Below, one piece after another: positions 33,597 to 44,860 of a DNA stretch of 59,315 nt; within the stretch, counting starts at the first letter, position 1, and each line of letters opens with the position of its first letter. Below the pieces are notes generated by a model. The model searched no databases and was not told the origin of the DNA. It saw only the letters and a program-made list of their open reading frames with translations. Source of the stretch: Hymenoscyphus infarciens (taxonomy: Eukaryota > Ascomycota > Leotiomycetes > Helotiales > Helotiaceae); assembly GCA_001414345.1 (NCBI GenBank), contig LLCB01000341.1:1-59315 (forward strand). Direction: 5' to 3'. The position numbers were made by a program, and so were the translations under genes.

Positions 33597-36007
33597 ACCA
33601 ATTCCCTCCGTCAAAAATCACAAAAAAAGGGAAAGAAAATCAGCATTTAGAATTGGTGGGATATTCTGTTCATATCGGACATGCATTACTGCATTGTCAT
33701 TTGGATCTACCCTTTTTTATTTTTATGTATTCCTATAAAGCAAGCAGCATTGGGATACGGCGTTTTACATATTTTTCATTTGTCACTTTCATCAGAGATA
33801 CAGACATTCCTCCGGGAAGAGTTTATAATTTAATTATGGCATGGCATATTTGGTTCTTGGGAGGAGAAGGATGAAAAGGAAGGCAGGAAGGAAAAGAGCC
33901 AGGAAGATATACCCAAAGAAGAAAAACGTTTACCACATTTGTGTATGTAGATATGTGGTATTCTTTAGTGTCTATAGGATGATATGTGCAAAAGCATGGC
34001 TAGAAAAATATTATTCTAATACATTATAGTTGTTACATCTAGTTCCAAACAATGCTTGTTTTGATTTCTCGTGTGCGATCGTGTTTCTTGGGTTACATTT
34101 ATGGCTTGAGGGAGTGGGTGTGTGTGAGAGGGTAAAGAATACGGGGTTTCATTTGGCTTGTGCCGGCTCCTGATTCCTATTTTGTATGTTTGCTTCGTGA
34201 TCCTACTCCTTCTTTCCTGTCCTGGCGAGTTTCCGATTGCTCGCCATAAACGAGGATAGCATGCCATATCACTTATTCAGCAGTTATGTTACTAAAACAG
34301 ATATGGCTGCAAATTCGGATCCAATGTCCATAAGTGTTGAAATTATAAAAGTATGGTCTTCGATGTCCTCAGGTTTTCGTGTTGGCTGGTATTTCTGGTC
34401 GAGATTTCTCGGGGAGTGCCATACATTTAACCAAACTCAGAATAATGTAAGTGGTCAACCTCAGAATTTCCTTAATAGTCCGGGTAGTTGAATGATGAGA
34501 GCTATTTACTGTATGCGTGTACAAGCATGAACGGCAGAATTCCCGTCCTCTTTTTATACTTTGTGTGAGCATAAAATGCTTACGAACGAATTAGCTAGAC
34601 TGATCGGCTGTGAAATGCCTTGTTCAACTGGTAGTGATGAGTACCTAGCATTTTAAAATTCGAGTCTGTCTGCAGCCTTTTATAGTTATTTAGAGTCCCA
34701 CCTTTGCCATGGCTATTCGTAGATTGCCTGTAGTATTACTACATACTGATTGAAGTGCACTCAGAATTATTCTAACTCTTCAGGTTAATTTCAAATTACA
34801 CCAGAAAGCCGGAATAATTATGACTGGAAATGCAGGCAAGAATCTGATGTAGTCCATCGCGAAGGACCATGCAAGGATGGATGAGAATATTCTCGGTTTA
34901 TCCGGATGCAGTTCAAGGAAAGGTGGAACTTGAAGAATGCGTAGCAAAGTCGTTCCAAGTTATTTACCAGACATTTGTTTGCGTGTTGCAATTTGACGAG
35001 TAAGCCACGAGTAACTCACGGCTTACTCGCGACCCATGAGATGGTCCTGACGAAGCATCCACAACAAATAGGTGGGGTGTCCCTCACTTTCATTTCATAG
35101 TGCTATTTGTAGGTCACCTACCAACAATCGAGAAAACGAAAACCTAAACGAATTTCGTCTTACATCTTTATCACCGGTTACCATTGATTCCACAAAATGA
35201 AATTTTAGTAATTCAGCCTCCACAAGGTTGAAGCAAGTCCACATCGAAGACCAGGATCCCAAATAGATAGTCTTCCCGTGAACTCAATACTCATCACCAA
35301 ATATACAGCAAATTCAACTCCATTCTCACCCCAAGGAATCTAGAATCCCTCATGCCCACATGAATTTCCAATCTTCCATCTCACTCTACCTCTCATGGAA
35401 AGAATTCCCTACTTCCACTTCCCTCGAATCTCGCAATCCTAAAAGCATTCACTCTCATTCTCATCCCCATATCCCAATCTGACAAAAGTAAATGAGTTCA
35501 CAATTACGTGTGAACATGCACTTCAAATTGCATGTGATTCCTTCAAGCAAAAAAGTAAATTGGAAATGAGCTAAGGAGGGAGGGGGGGGGACAAGAACGC
35601 ACGCTCTTTTGTTACGGGAAAGGAGAGAAGATGAAGAAACTTCAAGCAAGAGAACAGGTCCAGAAAGGAAACGATACACCCAGTACTCAAGAGGCATCCA
35701 CAGGAACCAAAGAATGCTGAGTTTTAATGAGAATGAAAGATTTCGCGAAGTTCTCTGAGAATGATCGAGAAAGTAGGTCACGCATGCGCAAGAAAGAGTG
35801 GCTTGATAGATGAAAGTTCGAGTCCCTCCCAGGGAATTTTTGAAATTTTGTCTTCTATGCATCAACATCAACGCATCTAGGTCCTCATATCCTCGTGTGG
35901 CAAAGCAATAACGGCATAGGAAGTAAAAGAATATCTTCTACTTCCACCTACCGGCATTTCCGCCATCTCCACTACCTAATACAGTATATCCGGGGAATTA
36001 AAGGGAT
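33597..36007. other. Convergent intergenic region (2.4 kb), no gene recognised
   Basis: 3' flanks of the wall-protein gene and YRA1. Contains the hairpin at 34997-35029. Open frames such as 35461-35871 on the minus strand have no protein-like features. A GTTCGAGTCC stretch near 35818 resembles a tRNA T-loop but no cloverleaf forms around it. Confidence 0.4.
34997..35029. repeat. Perfect 10-bp hairpin
   Basis: CGAGTAAGCC at 34997-35006 pairs with GGCTTACTCG at 35020-35029 across a 13-nt loop. It is far from either neighbouring stop codon and has no T-tract; function unknown. Confidence 0.6.
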
Positions 36008-37486
36008 TTACTCAATCATATCGACATCGTCAACTAGCGCAGAAGCAGTGGCTGGCGCAGCACCTGGCGCAGCACCTGAATCAACACCATTTCCCTTGTT
36101 TCCCCAATAATCCTCCATCTCTGCATCGAGCTCCTCTTGTGTCTTTTTCGGTCTACCGTCTCTCGCAATTCTCTCTCCGCCGCCACGGCCACCACGTCGT
36201 CCCCCGCCGCGTTCCTCTCTTCTTGCGCCTGGTCTTCTGCCATCTCTTCGAGGACGTTGAGGACTACGCGAGCGACTGCCCCGACCTGGAACATATCGAT
36301 CGACGTTGCTTGGAGGTGGCCCACTGACATCGGAATGACGGATTGGAGATTCGGAGCGGCTTCTGCCTGGTGGGAGAGTAATTCGGTCTGCTAGTGGACG
36401 AGGGGGAGCATATACTGAATCAAAGGGATTTCGACGAGCGGGACCTGAAGGTACGGAGGTGAGACGAATTGGTTGCCCTATAATTTGTTAGAAAGATATC
36501 AAAGCAAACTGATTGGGCTTTAATACCCTTTGCATTGGCACCATCAAACTCCCGAATGGCGCGTTTGGCGTCCTCGTGAGATTCGTAGGTTACATAGGCT
36601 GTGCCCTCGGAACGACCTGCGCGGTCATAGGTGAGAATAAGCTTCGTGACTGGTCCAATTCGGTTGAAAAGATCCTGTGTAATCCATGAGTACAATTCCG
36701 CATATTGTTTTGGGATTTCCCTACGTCCAAGTCCTCCTCCGTCAAGTCATAATGTAGGTTGTCAACTCTAAGCTTAGCGCTTGCGGATTCGCTATAAAAG
36801 TTAGCAGAAGAAATCGAGTCTTTCGTGGGGTGTTCATACTATGATCGTTCGGGGCTAAAGCGTCTTTCATGTCGGATGTTGGGGCGTCGTCCAGCTGGGT
36901 ATCTATGAGCGCAAAATTCCAGGAAGCAAATCGGATTTGCATACAATGATCGTCGAACTTATCGTGAACCCACTCGCTGCGAAGAAATTAGTATGACGCT
37001 GGCGCAAATGGTAGCATGGGAAACATACGAGTCAATGTTTCTACTTTCATCTCGAGTCGACTGTGCGGAGAGAGGAGGCCCGGGTTAGCTGATATGTTCA
37101 ATATAGGTACTTTCCTAGACCGGCCTGGAAGGTCATCGAGTGCGGTGGGTTCGACTGCGACGAGGCCCGAGGGAGTTTTGGGAGAGCAATTATGTGTGGG
37201 AGGAGGGAGGAGAAGGTGTATCAACCTAGACAAGGCAGAAGGTCAGCAAACATGCTTCTGGCTCCTGGATTGATTGTAATCCTTCCTACCTTTCTTACGC
37301 CATCACGAGGATAGTCGTTACGGTCGTTTCTGCGACCACCTCGGCGTCCGCGAGATCTGCCACCACCTCGCTGTGAAAAGACGTCAGTTGTCTTATTCGA
37401 TGGCGGTGCAAGGCTGAAACAATTTGAAAGGTCGGGACTTGACTTACGTGACGTTCTGATACGATTTCGTCGAGTGCGCGATCCAT
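36008..37486 (-). CDS. YRA1: mRNA export / RNA-annealing factor Yra1 (ALYREF/Mlo3 family)
   Basis: Eight exons, complement of 36008..36477, 36527..36674, 36725..36791, 36840..36894, 36945..36976, 37029..37060, 37290..37370 and 37448..37486, give 307 aa with all phases consistent. The start MDRALDEIVSER matches the N-terminal UAP56/Sub2-binding box. An Arg/Gly segment (GGGRSRGRRGGRR) and NIDSEWVHDKFDD follow. One RRM spans ~86-160, with RNP2 LRVDNL (87-92) and RNP1 region GTAYVTY (126-132). A second RGG region lies at ~215-262, and a C-terminal Sub2-binding box TQEELDAEMEDYWG at ~264-277. Known role: adaptor linking TREX and Sub2/UAP56 to the export receptor on nascent mRNA in the nucleus. Three exons are only 32, 32 and 55 nt; intron 2 is 229 bp, much longer than the others. 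Confidence 0.93.
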
Positions 37487-37822
37487 CTTGCAATGCTGCA
37501 GATGTTCTGAGGAAATTGTAGAGGTGAGATTAAGGTAAAAAGTTGGGTGTGGTGGAATGGCGGCTGATGGGTGGTTTTGGGGGAACTTTTGATAACCTGG
37601 AAACTTCACCTGCGGCTCGCGAGTCAAGTGCACGTGACAGGCGCTGGAGATGCATCACATCTCAAGAAACATAATATTTGTACCAGAATATAGGATGTAT
37701 CACATTCCTGACCCTATCTTACAGCTGTTTACAAATAATGTGCAACTTCAGCGACGCTAGTTGCAGAGACCCCCAAGCACCGTTCAAATATGTAACGCAC
37801 TTCTTGTATAGTCAGAAGGCCT
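37487..37822. other. Short intergenic region upstream of YRA1
   Basis: 336 bp holding the YRA1 promoter and the 3' end of the next minus-strand gene. No site stands out. Confidence 0.4.
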
Positions 37823-39752
37823 TTACTCTATTTCCCTCTCAGTAATTACTCGGTTAATGGGTGACTCCTTGAAGGCAACGACCTTGCGAACGCCTAAGGA
37901 GGGTATGTTCCGAATTGACAAGTCTTCAGGTTCTCTTTCTTGAAGGGACTGTAGTTGTTTACTACCAGTCAATAGCTCCAGCCTCCTTTTGTCAACAAGA
38001 GAAGCCGCCAACGCGTCGTAAGAATATACCCATGAACCATGCATGTCGATCTTTGTAGCAACTTCAGGTCCATCTTGATGAAGTTTTTGCCGTAGAAACA
38101 TGCCTGAACATGATTGGCATCCAAAATGCCCTGCTCGAAAAACCACCTTTTTGTCCTGCACCACAACCTTGCTCTCTTTCATATCAACCGTATCCTTGGC
38201 TGTACCAAAAGTAACGCCCTTGGCCCACGGGTCAAATTGTGTGGAACTAGCATGTTTCCCGCTATTGTCCAGCATCAAAGGCTTCTTTCTCACAAAGAAC
38301 CGTATCCAGGAACCAGGCTCAGCTATATTTCCCAGAGCTGAGGCTTGCTGCTCTTCTAGTGATTCGCCAGAAAACTCAAGGTCTGTCCCATCGGTATGGG
38401 TGTACGTCGTTTGGGGATCTAATGAAAGAAGGCCTTGCTTTTCCCCCCAGCCTCCGCCACCACTTACTAAAACACATTAGTCAGGTTCGGTTTATGTTAC
38501 GATGTAGAACAGGACTTACCAACTCGACAAAACCTAGCGCCTCGTTTTAACCAATAACCGACGCTGTCTATCCCAAGATAACTAGAACTGTAGGAATCTG
38601 GGACTTTGCCTCTTGTTCCCAACATCATCTTTTTGAACTTTGTCTCTTCCAAAGGACCTGTTGGGTCAGGCGCGATAGCTTCAGGTACTATCAATGCCCA
38701 TACCTCGGCTGTCTTCTTCTTTGCTACGGTCTGACGTTCCACGTACTTGTTGACAACTTGCTCTAACTCACGAGATGCAGGCCCAATATTATCTCCAAAA
38801 TCAAGCTGGCGAACAATATTTCCAAGACCACTGGTTATCCGTCGGGCAGGAGTAATGGGAGTGGCGGCTATAAACGTACGGGGCTTATCCGAAATCATGT
38901 CATTCAGGGCGTTGATAACCTGGTTAACCTTTTCCTTCGATTTGACTTGAATAAACGATCTCTCTGATCTCTTTTTCGATTCTGGGGATTGAATTTGCCA
39001 CCTCGACACGAGGAGTGTCGATTTTCTTCCGTTCGTGAATAAAGTATTTGCCAGAGGCATATCGACTTTTGTTGAATCATGACTCGATGCCACGGTGATG
39101 GTAGATAACATTTCACTATGAGTCGATGAGGCAACCTGGTCATCCCATAGGCCAGGGAGAAGCAAGTCTGATCGACCTTGGAGAATGGAAATCCCCGGGT
39201 GAGGGTTCGCTCTTTCACTTAAGACATATGGAAGATAGTCGAAGGGGAAAGACACTTGATCTACGCACGCGCAAACAACGTCAAGCTCGAGGGGCGGAAG
39301 TCCTTCGGTTTGGGCTCTTGTGAGTGCTGAAAGGATGTCTGAAATGAAAGCCGGCTCCTCGACCCATTCTGCAAACTCAGGCGTTGCCAATATCACGACT
39401 GCCCAAGGCTTTGTTTGCATCGCCGTCCATTTTGGAACGGATGGTCTCCATTTCTTCTTCACTGTCCGTAAAATCTTTTGTCTGCTCTGGGAAAATATAA
39501 GTATCTGCTAACAGGCACGTCAAAAGTAATTCCTACGATTTCATTGGCCGTGGAGGCTAGGAAAGTTGCCTGGCTGGAGTTATGTGAGGTGTCTCTTGTT
39601 TCTTGAGGGAGGCCCCCAGGTGATTCGATGCTGGTTGAAAAGGGGTATTGCATAGATTTCCAAGGATGAATAGCGTTCGTTCTTCTTAGACATCTTGTCG
39701 AAAAAGGACCTCTCGTGACCATGAACCTGGTGGCCATTTGATAGAGAGCCAT
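37823..39752 (-). CDS. Conserved protein of unknown function, probably mitochondrial; 5' reading frame unresolved
   Basis: The last exon 37823..38466 and the main exon ending at 38520 (running up to ~39450) join in phase over a 53-bp intron (GTAAGT...TTTTAG), giving a well-formed C-terminal ~530 residues. These include WAVVILATPEFAEWVEEP, ELDVVCACVDQVSFPFDYLP, SGGGGWGEKQGLLSLDP, WIRFFVRKKP and FGCQSCSGMFLRQKL. An upstream frame from ATG 39752 gives a basic, hydroxylated N-terminus (MATRFMVTRGPFSTRCLRR) typical of a mitochondrial presequence, ending ...ANEIVGITFDVPV. Between them, 39420-39510 reads best in a third frame (ADTYIFPEQTKDFTDSEEE), so two +1 shifts would be needed. A 32-nt GTAGGA...AGCAG segment would also link first and last frames, but it is too short for a normal intron. 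I do not recognise the family. Confidence 0.6.
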
Positions 39753-42058
39753 TGCGAGAGGTGCTGGTCCTTGACGCCGATGTATGTAAAATTAGAATAA
39801 CGGGAGCGAGAGCCAAGCCTTAAAAATACAGATCACGTGTATGTTTTTCCTTCCATACCTAGACTCTCGGTAGCAATAGCACATTAAGGTTAATCCCAAT
39901 TATTCATCTTTTACAAATCAATTAGCAGTCGCCAATTTTAGAAAAGGCTGTATGTGCTAGTACAGAATCCCAAGCCGTCTCCCCTTGTGTGACAAGCGCT
40001 AGAACATCTACAGAACAATGCAGAAGAGCGGTCGGTAATACCGAAATAAAAACGTCGGCTTTCCCTTCGCCGATGCAGTCGAGACGCAAGCCACAGAGAG
40101 AAAGTTGTAAAAATTTCAATTGACAGGGAAACCTGGCGTACGCTTTGGGGGCTTTTCAGTTGAGATTTCGAATCTCCGGAACTCTGAAAAGGGCTGAGAG
40201 ACCCGTCATGGTTTCCTCTACCGATAGGGCGCCGATCTTCGATTGCGATCCTCAGATGTCTGGGACCGGAAATCTACTGATGGATTAATTGTGAAATCAT
40301 GACGATTGTTGTGGGGTGAAGTTGTTGAAAGTTGCCCTGGGACTCGGAAGAGGTCGGGTATGGAGAGACGATGGGGGCAAAAATAAATATCAAATCTTGA
40401 AGCACCACCTCATCCCTTGCTCAGATCGGGACTCCACTCATAACTCCACTGGCGACAAAAACATGTCGCTCATTTGACAGGCTCACAGCTGCCGAATGCG
40501 GAGATGTGAACGATACGACAAATCCTATAACCCGGCTTGAGACGCATCATCCTTGTTGCTGCAGGCAATCTGCCATAGAAATTGAAAAAGACTTGAGAAA
40601 TGAAAGGACGAAGTCAGCGCGTATCGTGAAATGAGTTCTCTCTGCAAGACACCTCTCAAGGGAGAATACTTCGGTTCATCCAAGAGAAATTATTGAAGGG
40701 AAAAGTTCCAGGTTTGTTTGATGGGAAGACGCAGCTTTGTGTATCGTCAGACGGGTACCTCTGCCTCGGGACTTTTCCTGGCCAGCGACTGGACAACGCA
40801 GACGAGTAAATTGGATACAATCGTATTTGTCGTATCATCCCAGTATGGTATGGCAGCAAATAAACACAACATGGTTCCCCTAGAAACAACCTGGAAAACA
40901 CGATCTTGATCTTATTTTTAATTTAGCCTTGTTCCGTTTAATTACCAGTTTATAGATTAGGGGTCCGGTGTTCCTGGGAGAGGGTTCAGCGAAGGCCAAC
41001 AGATGACCCAAACTCCGGTAAGAACCCAGGAAAAGACAGCACATCCTGACTGGATTGGGAGTTTGTTTGGGTTCTGAAGCGAATCCTGAAGCAGTGCGTA
41101 AAACAAACGACTTGTTTTGAAGAAAAGAATAATGCAAGTAGAAGTTGGCTTCTGAAAAGATGAACACAAAGTTAGTACAACTTCTCTTTTGTTTGGGAAT
41201 GTTTTCAAATGTTAATCGGACAAAGATATCAAGAACCATTAGTTATCAGTTATTTCCTTGTTCAGCTACTGATACTTGCAGAGCCCTCTTGTAAGGTTAG
41301 AGGGTGTTGACAGTGTTACGACGACTGCCTCTTGCACCTCAGCTGCAGATGAAAGTGCAGGTGTGCTCGGACCATCCGAAAAAAACCTTGGAAAGGTTTC
41401 TAACCTAAAAAGGTTTTATCACGTGAATGTGAATCGGTTGGCTTGAACGCAAAGTGGATAGAGGCGGCGCAGGATATCCCCTTCCATCTTCGGTTCTCCC
41501 TCATTCTCAACACCATACCTACATCTATTACCACCCTTTTGGCTGCACCACCCTCTGTCTCTCCAATCTGGCAGAGATTTGGTCTGAATTCGGCCGTCCG
41601 TTCCTTAACCTACATTCCTTTTCCATATTCACTCCCAAGAGTTCACCATTACTTACCACCTTTCGCCGGCCCCCAGGTTGACGTCGACCCTCCTTCGCCC
41701 GGCCAACCACCTCACCCTCTATTTCAACTTGGCCACAACAAGTGCGCATTTTGCGACTTCACCTTTCTTTCATGCGGCTGGTCTTATCATTGGAATCAGG
41801 GCTCGCTTGATAGGCAAGCGTGTGGTGCCTGCGCAGAGACGTCGTCCTCACCTTCAACACGACACCTCGCTCGCTCGCCTTCATCTCACCTTCAAATCTC
41901 CACCCTTCGAGCTCTCGATTCCACCACCACAACCACCCTCGAAGCCCGCACATTCTCCCCACAATCCCACACCACGCAACACTCCCACTTCTCCCACTTC
42001 TTAATGCGCCTGTTTCAACTTGAGTATTGACGTTGGCCGTCGTACGGGTCTCGAAACC
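39753..42058. other. Divergent intergenic region and long leader of the proline-rich protein gene
   Basis: No gene recognised from 39.75 to 41.4 kb. From ~41.48 to 42.05 kb the plus strand is strongly C/T-rich, as in promoters and long 5' leaders of highly expressed fungal genes. The open frames here (for example 41443-42030) are low-complexity Pro/Ser/His translations of that tract. An intron in the leader is possible. Confidence 0.45.
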
Positions 42059-44860
42059 ATGGCCACCACAGAGCGAGGGTTGAGTGGCCGGTTGACCATC
42101 AATCCCACCGAACTTGACCTTCGACCCATGACCGCGGATGCCATTGGCAGCTCATCACCTACGACGTCTGATCCCAAATCTCCCCGCCTTCACAGCGGCC
42201 CTCTCCCTCTCCCATCCTTTGTTTTCCCTGCCAAACCTCCTCTAAGAGGCATGTCATCTTCAGCACCATCATCATACTCGAGAGCCTCTGGACGACGACC
42301 TGTATCCGCAATCGAATTGAAAGGACACGCCGAGATGTCACCAGAGCGGGATAGTTTGCGAACACCGGAACTTCCTGCCTTCTCCTTTGGTACCAAGTCC
42401 ACGAGCCCTCCATCATCTCCACGATCCCGCAACATCCCCTCGAGACCAGGAGGAGCACATCAACGAGGTACAAGTGAATTCATTGGAGGCGATGGAGCCA
42501 CTGGCACAAGCACCACACCAATGTCAACTTCGCCAACCAAAGGTGATGACGCTCTCCCTCAACCCACCGGTTTCGGCCCACCTGGAGGACGACGAGGTCA
42601 CAGACATGTTCGATCCGCCGCTATCTCCTGCCACGACCTTACAATGATTCTGAAGCCACCCACCAGTCCCACAGCTGTCACTCGTGGCAATTCGGCACCT
42701 TGTTCCCCTGCTGGAGACCACGAGCTGCAGCAACCAACCCTTCCTGGTTCTATGGACGAGGCTATGAAACGAGGAGCTGAAGAGTCAAATCTCGCGCCAC
42801 CTACTACAGACACCAGTAACGATGCTGCAACAGAGCCATTGAGAGCACTGAATCGCGCCCGTGTTGGATTCTCGGACAATGTCGAAGTAATTCCTCGCCC
42901 ATTGTCAGTCGTATCTTCAGATAGCTCGTCAACGGTGCGACAAGGTCATTCCGTCTCCAATAGCATCTCCTCAATCATTTCAGCTGGAACTTCCCCTACC
43001 CCGACAAAGGAAAACCGTCGTCTATCTTACTCTTCTCGCAGAATGATGGATACTCGCCCCCGCACTGCAGAGCCAGTCTTGGATCGTGAGAGCACGGAAG
43101 CACGAGATTCGCCAAAGCGCCGCAACTCCATTCCTCTTCTCATGGAAGCTGCCAATGCATCGACATCCGAACCATCTACCCCAAGATCAGCCAAGAAATG
43201 GACTTTCTTTGGTCACGATTCTTCCAACTCGGGTGATGGCTCTCCAAAATCTCGCCCTACTAGCTCTGGATCTGGAGGCAAAAACCGTAAATCAGTTCTC
43301 ATTGAGCCTGTGCCAACAAAAACAAGCGCTGCCAATGCTGATTTTCCGATGCCTTCAGTCGAACCCACCAGCTCTCGACGCTCCTCCCTCTCCAGAAAGC
43401 CAAGCAAGAAGCAAAAGAAGGTTCGCAATTGGGCCGGATCAATTTTGTCTCGCAAGACTCGTCAACGCAGCCAAAAGCAAAAGCTCAGTCGACGTTCTCC
43501 AACCCCTCCCCACAGATCCTACCCCGCCATAGACGAAACATCATCGAGATTTGAGTCCGCTTACCCAGAATACCAAGCACCAACACCTGACCCCGAGAAT
43601 GATATCGCGTCTTGGAAGCCACGAAAACTCCCACCTCAAGATGACGACTCTACGAGTGCCATGATCGATCTCGACGCTGCCTTGGGCCCTTTCAATACAC
43701 CTTCAAGCTTTGGCGATGATTGGGAGATTTCGCAGAAGACTAATCCAAAGAAGAGAGCTATGCATAGCGCTGCTGGTTTGGGAGGATTCGCAGGACCCGG
43801 TATGCATTACCATCGACGTGCAGAAAGTGCCCCCGAGTTCGAGAGTCCGAGTCCACGTTTCGGTTTACATCGCCTCGGAAGCAACTCGACCATGGCCATG
43901 GAGGACGTTTTCGAGGAGGATGAAGATGAGTGGGAGGATGCTAAAGTCTCGTCCGACAAGGAAGATGCAACCAACGGAACCGAAGACGATGTCAATACCG
44001 GTCTAGGAATTGACATCAAGGTTGAGGACTTCGAGGATGCTGATTCTGACAGAGCTTTGAGTATGGAAACTGGCTCGGTTAATCAGGGCATGAAGCGAAA
44101 GGGTAGCAATCTGAGTGAAGGAGATCGTAATACCGTCGGAACCGCAAAGTCTGAGCATTCTGGCACTTCTTTGCTTGACGAGCCCATCATGGAGGAGTTT
44201 ACAACCCCATTTGAAATTATCGACGACTCGGCTTCTTCACGACCAGATTCAAGAGCTAGATCCTCGGACTCGACTGCAACCCCGCCTTTTCGCCCACGAA
44301 CTGGCAAGGAACTTGCTCCCGTTGAGATACAGCACTTTAACCTTCAACCCTTCGGTCGCCAACCACCATATCTCAGCCCAACAAGCCCTCTCTCTGCAAC
44401 TCAATCTTCATTGCCATCGCCAAGATCCCCCTTCTCTTATGATGCTCAGCGAATCTCAACAGCACCATCCTCGGTCACAGATGAGCAAGGATTTCAATCG
44501 CTTCTGCTTGGAGAGCCCGGACCGGAAGTCAGACACTCTATCGACGAGAACGTACCATCACTTTCAAGCAGCAACTCGACCATGACCAGAGATAGCAGTT
44601 ACCCAAGTGCTCCAAATCCTCAATTTCGGGATGGACAGCGATCTGCCTCGTTATCTTCTGCTGCTGTTACCCGCAAGCGCTCAAGCATGGCAAGTTTGTC
44701 TCGACTCATTAGCAGCTCTCAAGGAGAAAAGAGCAAGCTATCTATCGAATCTCGTGTTCCAACTGCGGCAACTACTGATTCCGAGAAGAAAGACAAGAAG
44801 GGCAAACGAATCAGTCGATTGATGCAATTCTTCAAACCCAAGGAAACCCCAGCTGCTTGA
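42059..44860 (+). CDS. Large disordered Ser/Pro-rich protein ('cell wall proline-rich protein' type)
   Basis: One exon, 933 aa. The ATG at 42059 has an ideal context (GAAACCATGGCC); the frame upstream of it has no ATG. Almost the whole protein is predicted disordered and phosphorylatable (SPTS, RSSS, TPPRSP). Conserved islands known from Pezizomycotina relatives are visible: RRGHRHVRSAAISCHDLTMI followed by LKPP (~195-218), ALNRARVGFSDNVEVIPRPL (~262-281), and KKVRNWAGSILSRKTRQRS (~450-470). An acidic segment (EDVFEEDEDEWEDAK) lies near 615-630. The basic C-terminus has KRKSSMASLSRLISSS and ends KGKRISRLMQFFKPKETPAA. No signal peptide, so despite the name used for such proteins it is probably intracellular. 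Function unknown. Confidence 0.85.
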   Translation: MATTERGLSGRLTINPTELDLRPMTADAIGSSSPTTSDPKSPRLHSGPLPLPSFVFPAKPPLRGMSSSAPSSYSRASGRRPVSAIELKGHAEMSPERDSLRTPELPAFSFGTKSTSPPSSPRSRNIPSRPGGAHQRGTSEFIGGDGATGTSTTPMSTSPTKGDDALPQPTGFGPPGGRRGHRHVRSAAISCHDLTMILKPPTSPTAVTRGNSAPCSPAGDHELQQPTLPGSMDEAMKRGAEESNLAPPTTDTSNDAATEPLRALNRARVGFSDNVEVIPRPLSVVSSDSSSTVRQGHSVSNSISSIISAGTSPTPTKENRRLSYSSRRMMDTRPRTAEPVLDRESTEARDSPKRRNSIPLLMEAANASTSEPSTPRSAKKWTFFGHDSSNSGDGSPKSRPTSSGSGGKNRKSVLIEPVPTKTSAANADFPMPSVEPTSSRRSSLSRKPSKKQKKVRNWAGSILSRKTRQRSQKQKLSRRSPTPPHRSYPAIDETSSRFESAYPEYQAPTPDPENDIASWKPRKLPPQDDDSTSAMIDLDAALGPFNTPSSFGDDWEISQKTNPKKRAMHSAAGLGGFAGPGMHYHRRAESAPEFESPSPRFGLHRLGSNSTMAMEDVFEEDEDEWEDAKVSSDKEDATNGTEDDVNTGLGIDIKVEDFEDADSDRALSMETGSVNQGMKRKGSNLSEGDRNTVGTAKSEHSGTSLLDEPIMEEFTTPFEIIDDSASSRPDSRARSSDSTATPPFRPRTGKELAPVEIQHFNLQPFGRQPPYLSPTSPLSATQSSLPSPRSPFSYDAQRISTAPSSVTDEQGFQSLLLGEPGPEVRHSIDENVPSLSSSNSTMTRDSSYPSAPNPQFRDGQRSASLSSAAVTRKRSSMASLSRLISSSQGEKSKLSIESRVPTAATTDSEKKDKKGKRISRLMQFFKPKETPAA

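Noticed and set aside
35760..35850. tRNA-like stretch with GTTCGAGTCC
   Set aside because: No matching T-stem, acceptor stem or anticodon arm can be formed around it.
35461..35871. 136-aa minus-strand ORF
   Set aside because: No family features or splice context; sits in a convergent spacer.
41443..42030. 195-aa ORF upstream of the disordered protein gene
   Set aside because: Low-complexity translation of a C/T-rich leader; ends just before the true start codon.
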